Of a DNA stretch of 64,000 nucleotides, positions 36,037 through 46,695 are shown piece after piece. The stretch is taken from the NCBI GenBank assembly GCA_026874595.1, contig CM049316.1, positions 34,293,339 to 34,357,338 on the forward strand, given 5' to 3'. The stretch is from Sipunculus nudus. Lineage: Eukaryota; Annelida; Sipuncula; Golfingiida; Sipunculidae. Position 1 is the first letter of the stretch. Every line of letters begins with the position of its first letter. The translations under genes were made by a program, and so were the position numbers. The notes beneath the pieces are model-generated. The model ran no database searches and was not told the DNA's origin. It saw nothing but the letters and a program-made list of their open reading frames with translations.

Positions 36037-36748
36037 TTAACTACAAGCACAAGATATATTAGGCCTGGTTTAGCTGCACAGGAGACTGTGTTAGTGGATT
36101 CTTTCTGGGACTTTGAATGAATCCATAAGCGATAGCTGCTGTATCAGGCACAGGGCATTAGTTGTTATGTTTCAGTCATGTCTTTGATAAAACATTGGAT
36201 AAATTATGGGAGCTTGAATCTGTTTGCATTACAGATGACATGTCTTAAGATGCTGATCATGTACCTTCAGAATTCTTACAGCAGGTGAACATTTCAGATG
36301 GCCGTTATGAAGTTCCATTGCCATAGAAATCAGGTGAGTTTAAAGGAAAAGTCATGAATAATGAGAAGTTAGCAAGGAAACGCCTCCACGTTTTGTGTCA
36401 GCAGTTAGCCAGAACCCCTGATTTAGAACGTAGCTACCAGGAAGTATTAACAGACATGGAGAACTCTGATATCATAGAGGAAATTCCTGCAGGTAAGTTG
36501 GTTACCCCTAATCCTACATTTAACTTTCCCCATAGACCTGTCGTAAGAGAAGATAGACCACTAAAGTTAAAACTTTATCAGATGCGTCTTTGACGCATCT
36601 GATAAGGGATATAATGGCCTATCTCTGAACGATTGTATGGAAACAGAAACTAGCTTGGTACCTAACTTTGTCAGCATTCTAATCCGTTTTAGGAGATGGA
36701 AGGCAGCCATTACTGCAGATATTACAAAGGCTTTTCGCAGGCTAACGG
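36037..36748 (+). pseudogene. BEL/Pao pol remnant (linker and start of reverse transcriptase)
   Basis: Plus-strand pieces in order: KLWELESVCI near 36200 (the FWELESIGI motif of BEL/Pao pol), ARKRLHVLCQQLARTPDLE (36370-36430), EVLTDMENSDIIEEIP, PHRPVVREDRPLKLKL (about 36525-36570), then in another frame VFDASDKGYNGLSLNDCM (from about 36582) and FRRWKAAITADITKAFRRL (about 36690-36740), the first catalytic-Asp region of the RT. The RT breaks off near 36748. Several stops and frame changes; non-functional. Confidence 0.85.
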
Positions 36749-36860
36749 TTCACTCAAGGGTGGTCTTATTAGAAAACTGGTCTTAATTAGACAGGTCAGT
36801 TACAACCAATTTGAATGCTATCGGTTCACTCAAGGGTGGTCGTTATTAGACAGCTGGTCT
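36746..36860 (+). repeat. 78-bp direct repeat at the BEL break
   Basis: CGGTTCACTCAAGGGTGGTC occurs at about 36745 and 36823, each followed by TTATTAGA(A/C)A--CTGGTCTT. A related CTCACTCAAGGTTGGTCTTAA occurs near 53361. It begins exactly where the RT homology ends. Confidence 0.65.
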
Positions 36861-37065
36861 TTAATACAGGGTCCATTGTACTGGCCTATTGATTTATTTA
36901 ATCTAGTACTTTGCAGATCTATTTGAGATAAATTAGCCAATTATCCGCTTGGATACATATGTAGATGAACAAATGTCGAAAACAAGAGCTCTAATACATT
37001 ATATGTGCATATTTTAATTTTTGACGACTAATTTTTAAATAGCAATTATCCACGAAGTTGGATTT

Positions 37066-38676
37066 TTGCCGTAGCGCCGCAAATATTTAAAAGTTGAGCA
37101 ATTTTTCAGTGGAAGAATGAATGACGCATACATTGAATTAAATTAATTCAGAATGACTGAATATCATCTTTATACGGATATTCCAATTTGGTCAATCGAA
37201 AATATCTTTTATGTGTCTTTCAACTTATATCTCAGGTATGGCTGTACGCTACCATAAGCATCATATTCTTATCAATTATTCGACTGCAATGTGATTTGAG
37301 TTGTAGGTGACTTACTTGTGCAAGCAGTTTTTTTTCCAACTTATAGTAGATCTAAAAAACAATATTTTTTAAGAATTACTTCTCAGAGGAGGGAAACCAA
37401 ATGAACATACCTTTAATGGAAATATTTTTGAAATTGGCAGTCTTACAGAAATATTAAATTCTGATAAGTCCCAAAATGTAACAACTGATGTCTTTGGACA
37501 CATCGTTCAGACGTCTTATCTGTTACCTTATATCCAAGGATCGGCTGCAGCCATCAGCATAAAAAACGATTTATACAAGGATAATAAAGCGTTATAGTAA
37601 AGTTTTAAATAATGCCCCCACCAACTCCCCACTCTTCCCGATAATAATGTGCCATCGGTGTTGTGGATCATAACACAAACAGAAATTACTTTTTAACATT
37701 TCAACCTGAAAAATGCGTGAACGCATATATATTGGCAACGCATAGAAAAAGCACAAACATGCATGAACACAGAGAGCACCAAAGATACAATAAATATTAC
37801 ATAATAAATGTTTTAATATCACCAAGTATATTCCTTTTCATGGTTCCATATGAAAAGGAATTGAAATATAATATAATAGTTCTCCGAAGTATAGACTCCT
37901 CTATGTGCACCCTAAATTTCAGATTCTAAGGCTAAATGAGAACGGGAAGACAGAAGAAAAATATAATAAATTAAGCATGTTACATACAACTTTAATTTCG
38001 ATATTCAATATGTTACTATGACATCCTGGACTTGGCGAAGAAATTATTTCTCTTTAAGTCTATCTATAAAAAAATGAGCAGAAGATCATACATGCTTCTA
38101 CAATATCATGGAGCAGGCTAGCGGATGTGTTGGTGGGGTTGAGTGAAGTGGCTGATCCTGAGAACCCGACAATGACAGGAAATGATAATTAGGCTGGTAA
38201 ACCTACCTGAGTCGTGAAACAAGAAATATCGAGGAATGCATCGCAATGGCCTTTCTTTGTGGTTAACAAACCATCATTTTAATATTAAATGATTAATTAA
38301 AACAAGAGAATACATGTGAACTCACAACCCAAGCTGAAACCCCGTCTCTATGGTACCAAGTCATTTCCATTATCGCTTACAAGTTGGCTGCGTCTAGTAA
38401 CCCATCCGAGCCATGCCTATATTCATGTGGTCAGAAATTCAACAAACATGCGGAGGAGTTTATCAATATGTTTACTTAAAATGGAATTTTCCCCGCTCAT
38501 ATCTGGTGTTGTTATAAAGAACACTAAAAAACTAAGGATTATTTTGGATTAAGTCAATTGACATTGTACCTTGAAGCCATGAGGCGTTGTCAAAAATAAC
38601 GAAAATATTTGCATCCCTAATGCGTTCCTGAGTTCTTGATGTAAAGGTACTCTGACAGCCAGTAATCTGGTCGTGA
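37066..38676. repeat. Second segmental duplication, copy 1
   Basis: Similarity to 57465-58917 in the same orientation: TGTCTTTGGACACATCGTTCAG, ATAACA-AAACAGAAATTACTTTTTAACATTT, the AGTATATTCCT-TTCATGGTTCCATATG block, CTGATCCTGAGAACCCGACAATGACAGG, CCCCGTCTCTATGGTA and CTGACAGCCAGTAATCTGGTCGT. This copy has about 270 extra bases near 37110-37380. A 77-codon minus-strand frame at 37592-37825 is only partly conserved as protein in the partner, so it is not called a gene. Confidence 0.85.
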
Positions 38677-38819
38677 TGTATCTATGTGTACTTAGATCAA
38701 GGCTTTATTGTAGTGTCTATCCAGGACAAGGCTTACAGGGTTATAGTGAGGTCCAACCGTCCTATGCTGGTTTCGGTCGGCTGAATTTGCTATACCGAAT
38801 ACAAAGAGATACAATAAAG

Positions 38820-39605
38820 AAATGCGTAAAAATAAAGAAAACGTATATGGCACCACCAGTCGTCCACAGCTAAAAGTACTTTCCATGATCATAAGCTTGC
38901 TGAATTTAAATAAAAGATTCATACAATTATTAATGACATATCTTATCTCAAGTTTGAATTTCATAAATCAACACCTGAAAAAACTTTCCAATTTTGTCCG
39001 CAACAGTTCTGAAAAGCTGACAAGGCCGATTTTCTTCATTTTTTGCATGGTAACATTGAATATAGGCAGTTGATGCGCAAATATTTTAGTTTTATGGTTA
39101 AGTGCAAATATATGTTTTATATATCTGATTTTTAAAGTGCAAATATTTGTTTTATATATCTGATTTTTAAAGTGCTAAACACACAAAAACATCGCGTAAC
39201 ACACAGAATTTAGGTCACAGTGACCTTTATTTTGGAATGCAAGGAAAACTCAGAAAGGACCTACCTGGATATTAAGTAAAAACGTTTTCAATTTTAATGG
39301 TTACGTTTTGTGCTGGCCAGCCGAAAAGTCGGAGTACAAAAATACTATAAAGAAAATGTGGATGGTGCCACCAGTCCTCTACAGATGGAAAGGCCTTCCA
39401 GTGAGTTTCAATGAGTTTCATACCTCAGAAAAATGTTAAAAGTTTACAGTTGTGTCATAAACAATTCTGAATAAATGGCTGGACTGATTTTCTTAATTTT
39501 GCGCATGCTGACAGTGTCATGTGGGCAATTGTTGAACACTATTTTAGTTTTAGGGATGAGTGCAACAAAATTGTTTTGCACCCGAAACAGTGTTGCAAGT
39601 CTGAT
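38820..39605 (+). repeat. Two-unit tandem duplication, about 515-bp offset
   Basis: AAAGAAAACGTATATGGCACCACCAGTC (in part) near 38836 recurs near 39351 as AAAGAAAATGTGGATGGTGCC. Both continue through GAAAAGGCT / GACTGATTTTCTT and a TTTTAGTTTTA(T/G)GG block. Inside unit 1, a 38-bp piece (GTGCAAATAT-TGTTTTATATATC) is doubled at 39099-39175. Confidence 0.7.
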
Positions 39606-39636
39606 TTGAAAAAAAAGTGAAAGAAGAATTCAAGGT

Positions 39637-40439
39637 ACGCTCTTTACACAGCGCATTACCTATAGGCCTACTACCTATATCGTAAGCGCCGTTTGTTTTG
39701 ATCTCGTATCCTGAATCACTACACTAGAGGGGAGCACTGTATTTTGGTCCAATCAGATGAGACCAAGTGCTGGAAGACACGACCTCAATGATTGGCTGAT
39801 ATGGTCACATGATTATTAATAGCAAATATAAATGCTGTTGGTAACATTATTAGAGGTTGAACAGGACATTGTGTATGGGCTAGACCACAAACTTATTCCA
39901 TAAATAGTTGTGGTCCTCTTGGCTGCGTGTAAATAATGCCCGGGTATGCGACACATAACTGATGCGACAAGGAATCTACATAATTATCAGGCCGTGTTGC
40001 CAGCAAGACGGTTTACCAGGCAAGCGAGGAATACACAGAGCAACTGTTGTTACATTTGTTTTGATTGACAGCTCATCGCCCCGGCATCCGTTTGAATAGG
40101 CCACAGTCTGTGGCACATGCTTAAAGGAATGGCCCGATACATGATAGCATGATATGACCGTTTTATTTTTAGTTCCTTTGAACTGAACTGATTCTCTTGT
40201 AGAATTTCTAAGATCTCCGGGGATATGAAAACTCTATTATAAATATGGATTCAAGCGCCTGTGGGCATAATCGAATCGGTCTATGATGCTAAAACGCAGA
40301 GGGGGCAACTAAAATTCGACTATTTTTTTTTTCTAAGAGTAACCTCTTGAGTGCACTTGAAGCGCAGCTATGGGCGGAGCCATGATGCCTGTCGAGTGTT
40401 TGGTAACTGACATTTGATTGGCTGCAGGTCAACGAATCA
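39637..40439. promoter_or_regulatory. Duplicated promoter-like segment with hairpin (copy 2)
   Basis: Partner of 9491-10062. The hairpin ACAGCGCATTACC..GTAAGCGCCGT is kept (39650-39693), with compensating changes in places. GTCCAATCAG, GATTGGCTG (twice) and GGGCGGAGC are kept. Relative to copy 1 it carries about 235 extra bases (about 39790-40020) and more further right. No coding exon is seen next to it. Confidence 0.35.
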
Positions 40440-40459
40440 CTCTATGTATGAATAGACTT

Positions 40460-40572
40460 GCTGGTTCATTATTGATAGATGGAAAGGGTATACACAGAAA
40501 GGTCGGTTCCCTGCCAGTAGGATTCGAACCAATGATCTTCCGATTTCTGGTGCGGCTGCCTTAACCTCTTGG

Positions 40573-40574
<2 letters not shown>
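40460..40574 (-). mobile_element. tRNA-derived SINE head, truncated by (TA)n
   Basis: On the minus strand: AACCAAGAGGTTAAGGCAGC, an A-box-like block resembling a Leu/Ser-type tRNA head, then a perfect B box GGTTCGAATCC (near 40535), then CTGGCAGGGAACCGACC. The first bases are replaced by the (TA)n tract at 40575-40630. No full tRNA cloverleaf can be formed, so a functional tRNA gene is unlikely. Confidence 0.7.

Positions 40575-40630
<56 letters not shown>
40575..40630. repeat. (TA)n microsatellite
   Basis: About 28 TA units, touching the SINE head. Confidence 0.97.
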
Positions 40631-40632
<2 letters not shown>

Positions 40633-42984
40633 ATATAATATAATAATACAAATATAAAACTAAATTAAACTAATTCGATATAAAAGATCCGATAAACTAA
40701 ATTAAACCATTTTTACTATTTTCACAAAATTTCCAATATCATACATCTATCAAGAATTGTGTGTCTGAAATAGTCCAATATCAGGGGGCCTGCTGTCTTA
40801 TAGGCAAATAAATGCACAGAAATGCATTTTATTTTTTTTTACTAACACGTTAATCCGTTTAACACAGGTCTATATCTTTCATAAAAATACAATTTGATAT
40901 TACAAAAATACTATACAATTTAAATCGAAATGCAATTTTTTCCAATGGAAGGTCTAAACTAGACTAGTACCTTTTCATTGGAATGCACACTACTGTTCAG
41001 TCCGTAAATATGGTCAGCCAGTCATAATGGTTCATAAGTTAAGTTTGGTATAGGTAGCTTGCTTTCCTCCTTCACCTGCATTTTTGTTTAAGAATTGTCC
41101 TCAACATGATATGCAGACAGAACAGATATATAACGGGGTCTGAATGAGTATGACATAGTGGTCGGAGATGGCAAGGAATGTGGTGCGAAATCGTTGACCC
41201 GGTAGTCCGTGATTGTAATAAGTTGTCCGAATTGGTGTGTGCAGTGATCGCAAAGTCCGAGGTTTCCATAAAAGCATATGATAAGCTCCCAGCGACACGG
41301 GTGGAAATCTTCTCAAATATTGCGAAATTTAGCTTCAAATAAACAATAAGGGTAACTTCGAACAAATACTTTTAACTCATTTACCTTTATGCTACAAAGG
41401 TCTGTTAGTCAAATGGGACCAATGGGATAATGGGCAAATGGTTTTAACTGGCAAAATGAAAGCAAAACCTAGGGGTCTTGGCTGTTGCACTTTGAGGCTA
41501 TGTTTAAATAAGTTCAAAGTTACCAGATCACCTCAAGTATCGCTCTGCTTTTACTAAAGCATAAAAAAACGATATGGTATATGTTACAGGTGCATGCTGG
41601 AAAGGCTGGCGCCTATGCTTCATGTATATAGAACAGGCAAATCGTGAAGTGATATGTTATACCTGTGCACCTATTGTCATTGAGGTTCTGTTCTTTTTAA
41701 GTTCTATTCAAAGTAGGGAGATATGAACCTCTAGTTTTTCCTTTTTGAAAAGACAAATTATATTCATTACATATTAAAAGAGCAAAGGATTGAAACCCCA
41801 TGTAATTCAAAGACAAAATTATGGCTGGTCTCCTATCATGTGTATTTCAGTGGAGGGAACATCTAACTTAATACACGGATGCTAGAAGCTGGTGTCCCCT
41901 GCCATCACTAGGATATTTTAACACTGTGTTGGCAATGGGCGAGTTGACATTGGTCAAGTCTGTCTGTGGTCTGAATTTTCATGTACTTATAACAGTGCAA
42001 GTCGCATTCTTATTAAAACACATGTCAGCATGTGCAAGTGATAAACACAAGGGTAAAATATTTTATATCGTAATTGACTCATAATAAATAAGTTGTTCAA
42101 AAAAGGCCAGAGCTCAGGGCTTTTTTATCAAGATGTTTTAAGATGGAAGCTCAACACCTATATAGTGCTGTCATCTATTGATAAACCAGTGCACAATATA
42201 GGTCTGTGATGGCCTTGTGCCGTTTCCGATTGATACTGCAGGGATACATTTTCTTATGAATTATGGAAACATATATAAGAAATTATCCCCTTATTACCTA
42301 AAGTTCACCCACAAAAGCGGAATTTTCTAAGGCGTAGCCACAGAGGAATTCCACGACAAATGCAGATTTAGCATTTACTCTTAATTTCTAAAAAAAAGTT
42401 TTGCGCTTAAATATTGATAAATTAAGCAATACTCTCGATTTACTGACTTGTAAAAACCTAAGGTGATATCTAAAACGTATGAGCGATAACCATGCAATCA
42501 TTAAAACTTATGTTTAAATAATATATCTAGATGATTGATTTCCTTTTTGCAAATTTTTAATTGACTGACATTTATTATTTCTAATTGTTTGCTTTAATTA
42601 ATCATCACTATAGATCAGTAATATATAAATCAATCATTCTAAACTTCACTGTAATAACTCACAGAACAATGTGCAAGCTCTCTCATTATCTCACACAGCC
42701 AGACGGGCAAACACGAATTGCATTAACAATGCAAATAAATTGAAAAGAATTCTTTATCAAACGTATGTCCCACAAGTTTAATTGCACTTATATTGCACAG
42801 TGTTTCCACAGTTTCTATCGATATTCTAATTCTGCTATCGTCATTAAATCATTTGTATGCAGTTGTACACCTATATGGTCACTGGACTGCCCCTTCCCTT
42901 AGCCCAGTCCTGCAACTAGGCGTTGATATGTTTTTATCCAATTTACACTCCTGAATTTCCAAACCATTGTCATTGGAAAATTAT
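40631..42984. other. Intergenic DNA
   Basis: AT-rich. A 97-codon minus-strand frame at 41072-41365 overlaps another long frame on the same strand and shows no recognisable domain. No repeat recognised. Confidence 0.3.
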
Positions 42985-44886
42985 TTAAATTCTACTTACA
43001 ACGTAAACATCCCAATAGGACAATTTCCAACCAGTATATCCCTCTTATCAGGGTTGGGTTTTAGGCTGCCCAAAACCTGTTTTCGGCAGGGCAGAGCCTT
43101 AAACTTGCCTTTAACTGCCTAAAATAGGTTATAACCTGCCTAAAACTGCCTTTAACTGCCTAAAACCTTACTTACCCTGAATTATGACTTGCATTTTAAT
43201 TATATTTTATTGTTACACAGCTAAATGCATTAAAGACATATGTTCAACAAATTAAAAGTGAGAAACACTTTATTCAAACTTAACAAATTAACCATGATGA
43301 ATAAAAAACAACAAATGAATCCAGAACAACACTACTTCAGGTTTTCTATATGAACACAGTTCTCTGACAGTTTTAGCTTGTATCTCCAAATCTTGTTCTG
43401 AGGTCTCCCATCTCCATTACTGCCAATTTATAAAAGAATGCTCATACTGTAAGCTTATAACCAGATACTTTGATTGGCATTTTGATCACAAGGGATTAAA
43501 TTTTGTGATATATGCAATAGAAGTTTTTCGGAATAAAAAAGTTGTTCCATTTACATTGATGAATAGCCCTTTACACTTTAGTCGCACTCTCATTTCTTGT
43601 ACATGTTTTGTTTGCCTGTAGTTTCAAATGGCAAAAAGCAAAAGATTGATTTTATAAATTATAACATATCTTTTATCCTAGCCATAATCTAAAAATATAA
43701 TATCATCTTTTACATAATGTGATAATGAACAAGACTTTCCACTCGTTGTTTATTTCCTTAACTAGGTCATCCCTTGTCAAATTAAAGATTTTTGGCACAT
43801 ACTTATTGTCTATATAATGATGGAAATGCTCTGTTAACTGTATGTGAGATTGTGAAAATGGAACCTACATGAAACACTATATTAAGCATAAAATGAAAAA
43901 TGTAAAAATTTATTGCAGTGAATTTGTTGGAAACAGTGCAGAATATTCATAATCTCTTTTAGGCCATGTTCAACCTAAAGGCCTGAGAAACCCACGTCAT
44001 GGTCAGGGGCCCTGACTGTATCACTCAGTAAAATGTTTGACTCAAGAACATTCAGAGCAAAGACTTTGATTGCATCATCCTAGTCTTGAATGAAAGTCAC
44101 ATGAACATCTACTAGGACACAGTAGTAAGACTTATGACCATTGGGTTTTATGACCCCATCACCCTGATAAATGGTTATTTACTGGTCTACTCAAGCATGG
44201 CCTCCTCCTCTGATACCCTGCCCTACTAGAGGCATACTTGAGGCTCTATAACATCATTCCAGGTAGTAGGGCACTCATCAGGAAACCCAAAGGGTCCTGA
44301 TAATATAATTACCGTGGCCAATTAAACTATGTGCCACACAAACATGGTCTCATGCTCAAGAATCCTTTTCTAGATTTTTGAAGACTGCATGATGCTAGCC
44401 AACAGGAAATCATGCATTACTAATACCTGAAACCTGAACATGGCACTTTTGGTGCCTAAAACCTGCTTAAACCTGTTTTAGGCGGGGCAGTTTTAACTAG
44501 GTTATAACCTACGGTTAAAACCTTCCTGCCTAAAACTTGCCAACCCTGTCTCTAATAAACAAAATGGTATTATAAAAGTAATGCAGTTTGCTGGGTGATA
44601 TTTTGAGTTTTATGCATGGTACATCAGGCAGTCAATGTTCCAAAATAGGAATGTTAAGATGAAACATACATCACCAGGTTGGGTTTTATATCAGGATAAG
44701 CATAGTTTTAAATGAAAGTTATATAACTTTTTATACTTATAATTTTATAACTGAGATAAATGAGCTGACCTTATAAGAAACCCTAGCTCTGACCAACAGG
44801 GTGCCATGTAGCCTGCTGTTCACGATAATTTGTGAGCATGTCTGCCCCTATCCAACACAGCTGTGTGATGCCAGTGGGTACTACTT
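42985..44886. repeat. Tandem duplication, unit 1 (interrupted by a hAT-like element)
   Basis: Without the 1.5-kb insertion this unit is about 390 bases and matches 44887-45271: TCTACTTAC(A/G)ACGTA(A/G)ACATCCCAATAGGA, CCAGTATATC, CTAATAAACAAA-TGGTATTATAAAAGTAAT, GCTGGGTGATATTTTGAGTTTT and, at the end, CACGATAATTTGTGAGCATG and GATGCCAGTGGGTACTACT. Confidence 0.9.
43049..44548. mobile_element. hAT-like non-autonomous element (1500 bp) with empty-site paralogue
   Basis: The terminal inverted repeats are CAGGGTTGG (43049) and CCAACCCTG (ending 44548). Flanking octamers are CCTCTTAT (43041-43048) and TCTCTAAT (44549-44556). The uninterrupted paralogous unit reads TCTCTAAT once at 44938-44945 after the same GTATATC. 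This gives a clean 8-bp target duplication, the hAT signature. Subterminal regions are built of AAAACCTG/CCTAAAAC and GGTTATAACC motifs at both ends. The interior carries no evident transposase frame. Confidence 0.92.
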
Positions 44887-45271
44887 AATCTACTTACGAC
44901 GTAGACATCCCAATAGGAAGTTGCATACCAGTATATCTCTCTAATAAACAAATTGGTATTATAAAAGTAATACACGTTGCTGGGTGATATTTTGAGTTTT
45001 ATGCATGGTACATAAGGCAGTCATTTTTCCAAAGTAGGAATGTTAACATGAAACATACTTCATCAGGTTGGGTCATATATCAGGATAAGCATAGTTTTAA
45101 ATGAAAGTTATGTGGCTTTTCATAACTATAATTTTATCACTGAGATAAATGAGCTGACCTTATAGGAAACCCTCTGACAAAAGGGTGCCATGAAGCCTGC
45201 TGTTCACGATAATTTGTGAGCATGTCTGCCCCTATCCAACACAGCTGTGTGATGCCAGTGGGTACTACTAT
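44887..45271. repeat. Tandem duplication, unit 2 (empty site)
   Basis: Uninterrupted partner of 42985-44886. It ends at 45271, exactly where the CAGAC end of the next hAT-like arm begins. Confidence 0.9.
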
Positions 45272-45970
45272 CAGACATGGGATAATTTTTTAATTGAATT
45301 TGAATTAAATGGGAATTGAAGGGAACAATGAATGAATTGGTATTGAATTGAATTTACAAAAATGAAAATGATATGATTTATACTTGAGTTAGAATTGAAG
45401 TTTACATGCTCCACTGAATTGATCTGAATTGATGAACAAATGTTCTAGATCTCATATTTTCCCTAAGTATCGCTCATTGCTTTACGTTTTTCAATATAAG
45501 TTATATGTGTCACTTTCTATTACTTCACATTTCCTGCTGTGTCATAAAGCATCTGATCAGATGATACTGTGCTAACCTGTTCCTAGGATATGCCTATTGT
45601 TATATAGTATCAAGTGCCTACAGCTCCTCTGCCGGCCTTGTTCGCTTGTACCAGCTGAAATCTACCTCGGGACCAGTGGTTTAAATTACCTAGGGCTCTT
45701 TACTGGCCAGAACAAGCAAGAGCCAGGAGATCAGTAAAATTATATGGCACATGAATGCTCCTTCAAGCACCAAACTTGATGACTTTTCTAATGTAAGGGG
45801 ATATAATAGTGATCAGCCCCCCTCCCCCCCCCCCCCAGCCCTCTATGATATGTGGGACAAAACACCTCAAAGTTGAATAGCAAAACCGTCTTTGCACATA
45901 AACCTACTATCTCAGATTAAAAAATGAACAGGGTGTATGTCCAAGTGTGTATGTTTACCATATCAAAAAA
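45272..45970 (+). mobile_element. hAT-like arm, left copy
   Basis: It starts CAGACATGGGATAA and continues with repeated TTGAATT motifs (45290-45440), then a non-repetitive part (TAGGATATGCCT-TTGTTATA, CCAGTGGT, GCACCAAACTTG, GGGGATATAATAGTGATC), a C-run at about 45812-45836, and CCTCAAAG..TGTGTATGT. The whole order recurs in inverse orientation at 56310-57361. No own right end or 8-bp duplication was found. Confidence 0.7.
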
Positions 45971-46137
45971 GCATGACAAAAGGTCTGATCTTGCGCTGGG
46001 CAATCAATTCACAAACAAGAAGCTTATTCCAACTCGTGTAAGAATTAAACAAATTGTTAAGAATGAAATATTGGCACATACCATTCTATTATTAGGAGAA
46101 AACAGTATATTTAAAATGATTGGTATGTGAAGAGGCC

Positions 46138-46320
46138 CCAATACTTATTTACACTTTTTAAGAGATAAATAAAATAAACAGACTTTTAATTGTAATCAAA
46201 CATTCATTTAAAAATATATATATATATATATATATACTGCTTGGGGGGGGGCAGGCCTTTGTCCTTTTCATCATTTGACCTAGGGGGCTTTTGTCTAGGG
46301 GGCGGGGGGGGGGGGGGGGC
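46138..46320. repeat. (TA)n and G-run low-complexity tract
   Basis: (TA)n at 46214-46236 is followed by G runs at about 46243-46250 and 46301-46319. The long minus-strand frame here is a low-complexity artefact. Confidence 0.9.
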
Positions 46321-46695
46321 AGTTACAACTGATAATGTAATAATTATTCTAAAACTGATTATATAATACCCAAACGATGACTTTTTGTTCGAATATTCAG
46401 GAGCAATCGGCAGATGTGACCAGCCATTGCATGTCTCGATCAACTTGAAACAAATTTGAATTGCATAATTATACGATTTTGTCTGTGTAGGTATGCCATT
46501 TATGTTCTCAAATGCGACAAACGTCATTGTACACGTGTTGTCTTTTGTTGGTTTTTAATGCTGTACCTAGTCTTGTGCCCTATCTTGATTGAACTAGCAA
46601 CAATGCCCAGTGTGCTTGAGTGCTGGTAATGACAACATTGTCACTATGTGTCCGAAGTCCTGCTTGATGTTTTGTAATGTGATACCATGTAAGAA

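Noticed and set aside
37592-37825. 77-codon minus-strand frame similar to one at 57663-57971
   Set aside because: The similarity follows from the segmental duplication. The N-terminal halves do not match in frame, and no domain or splice support is seen.
40500-40574. Possible functional tRNA gene
   Set aside because: B box is perfect but the acceptor stem and 5' end are missing, replaced by (TA)n; fits a SINE head.
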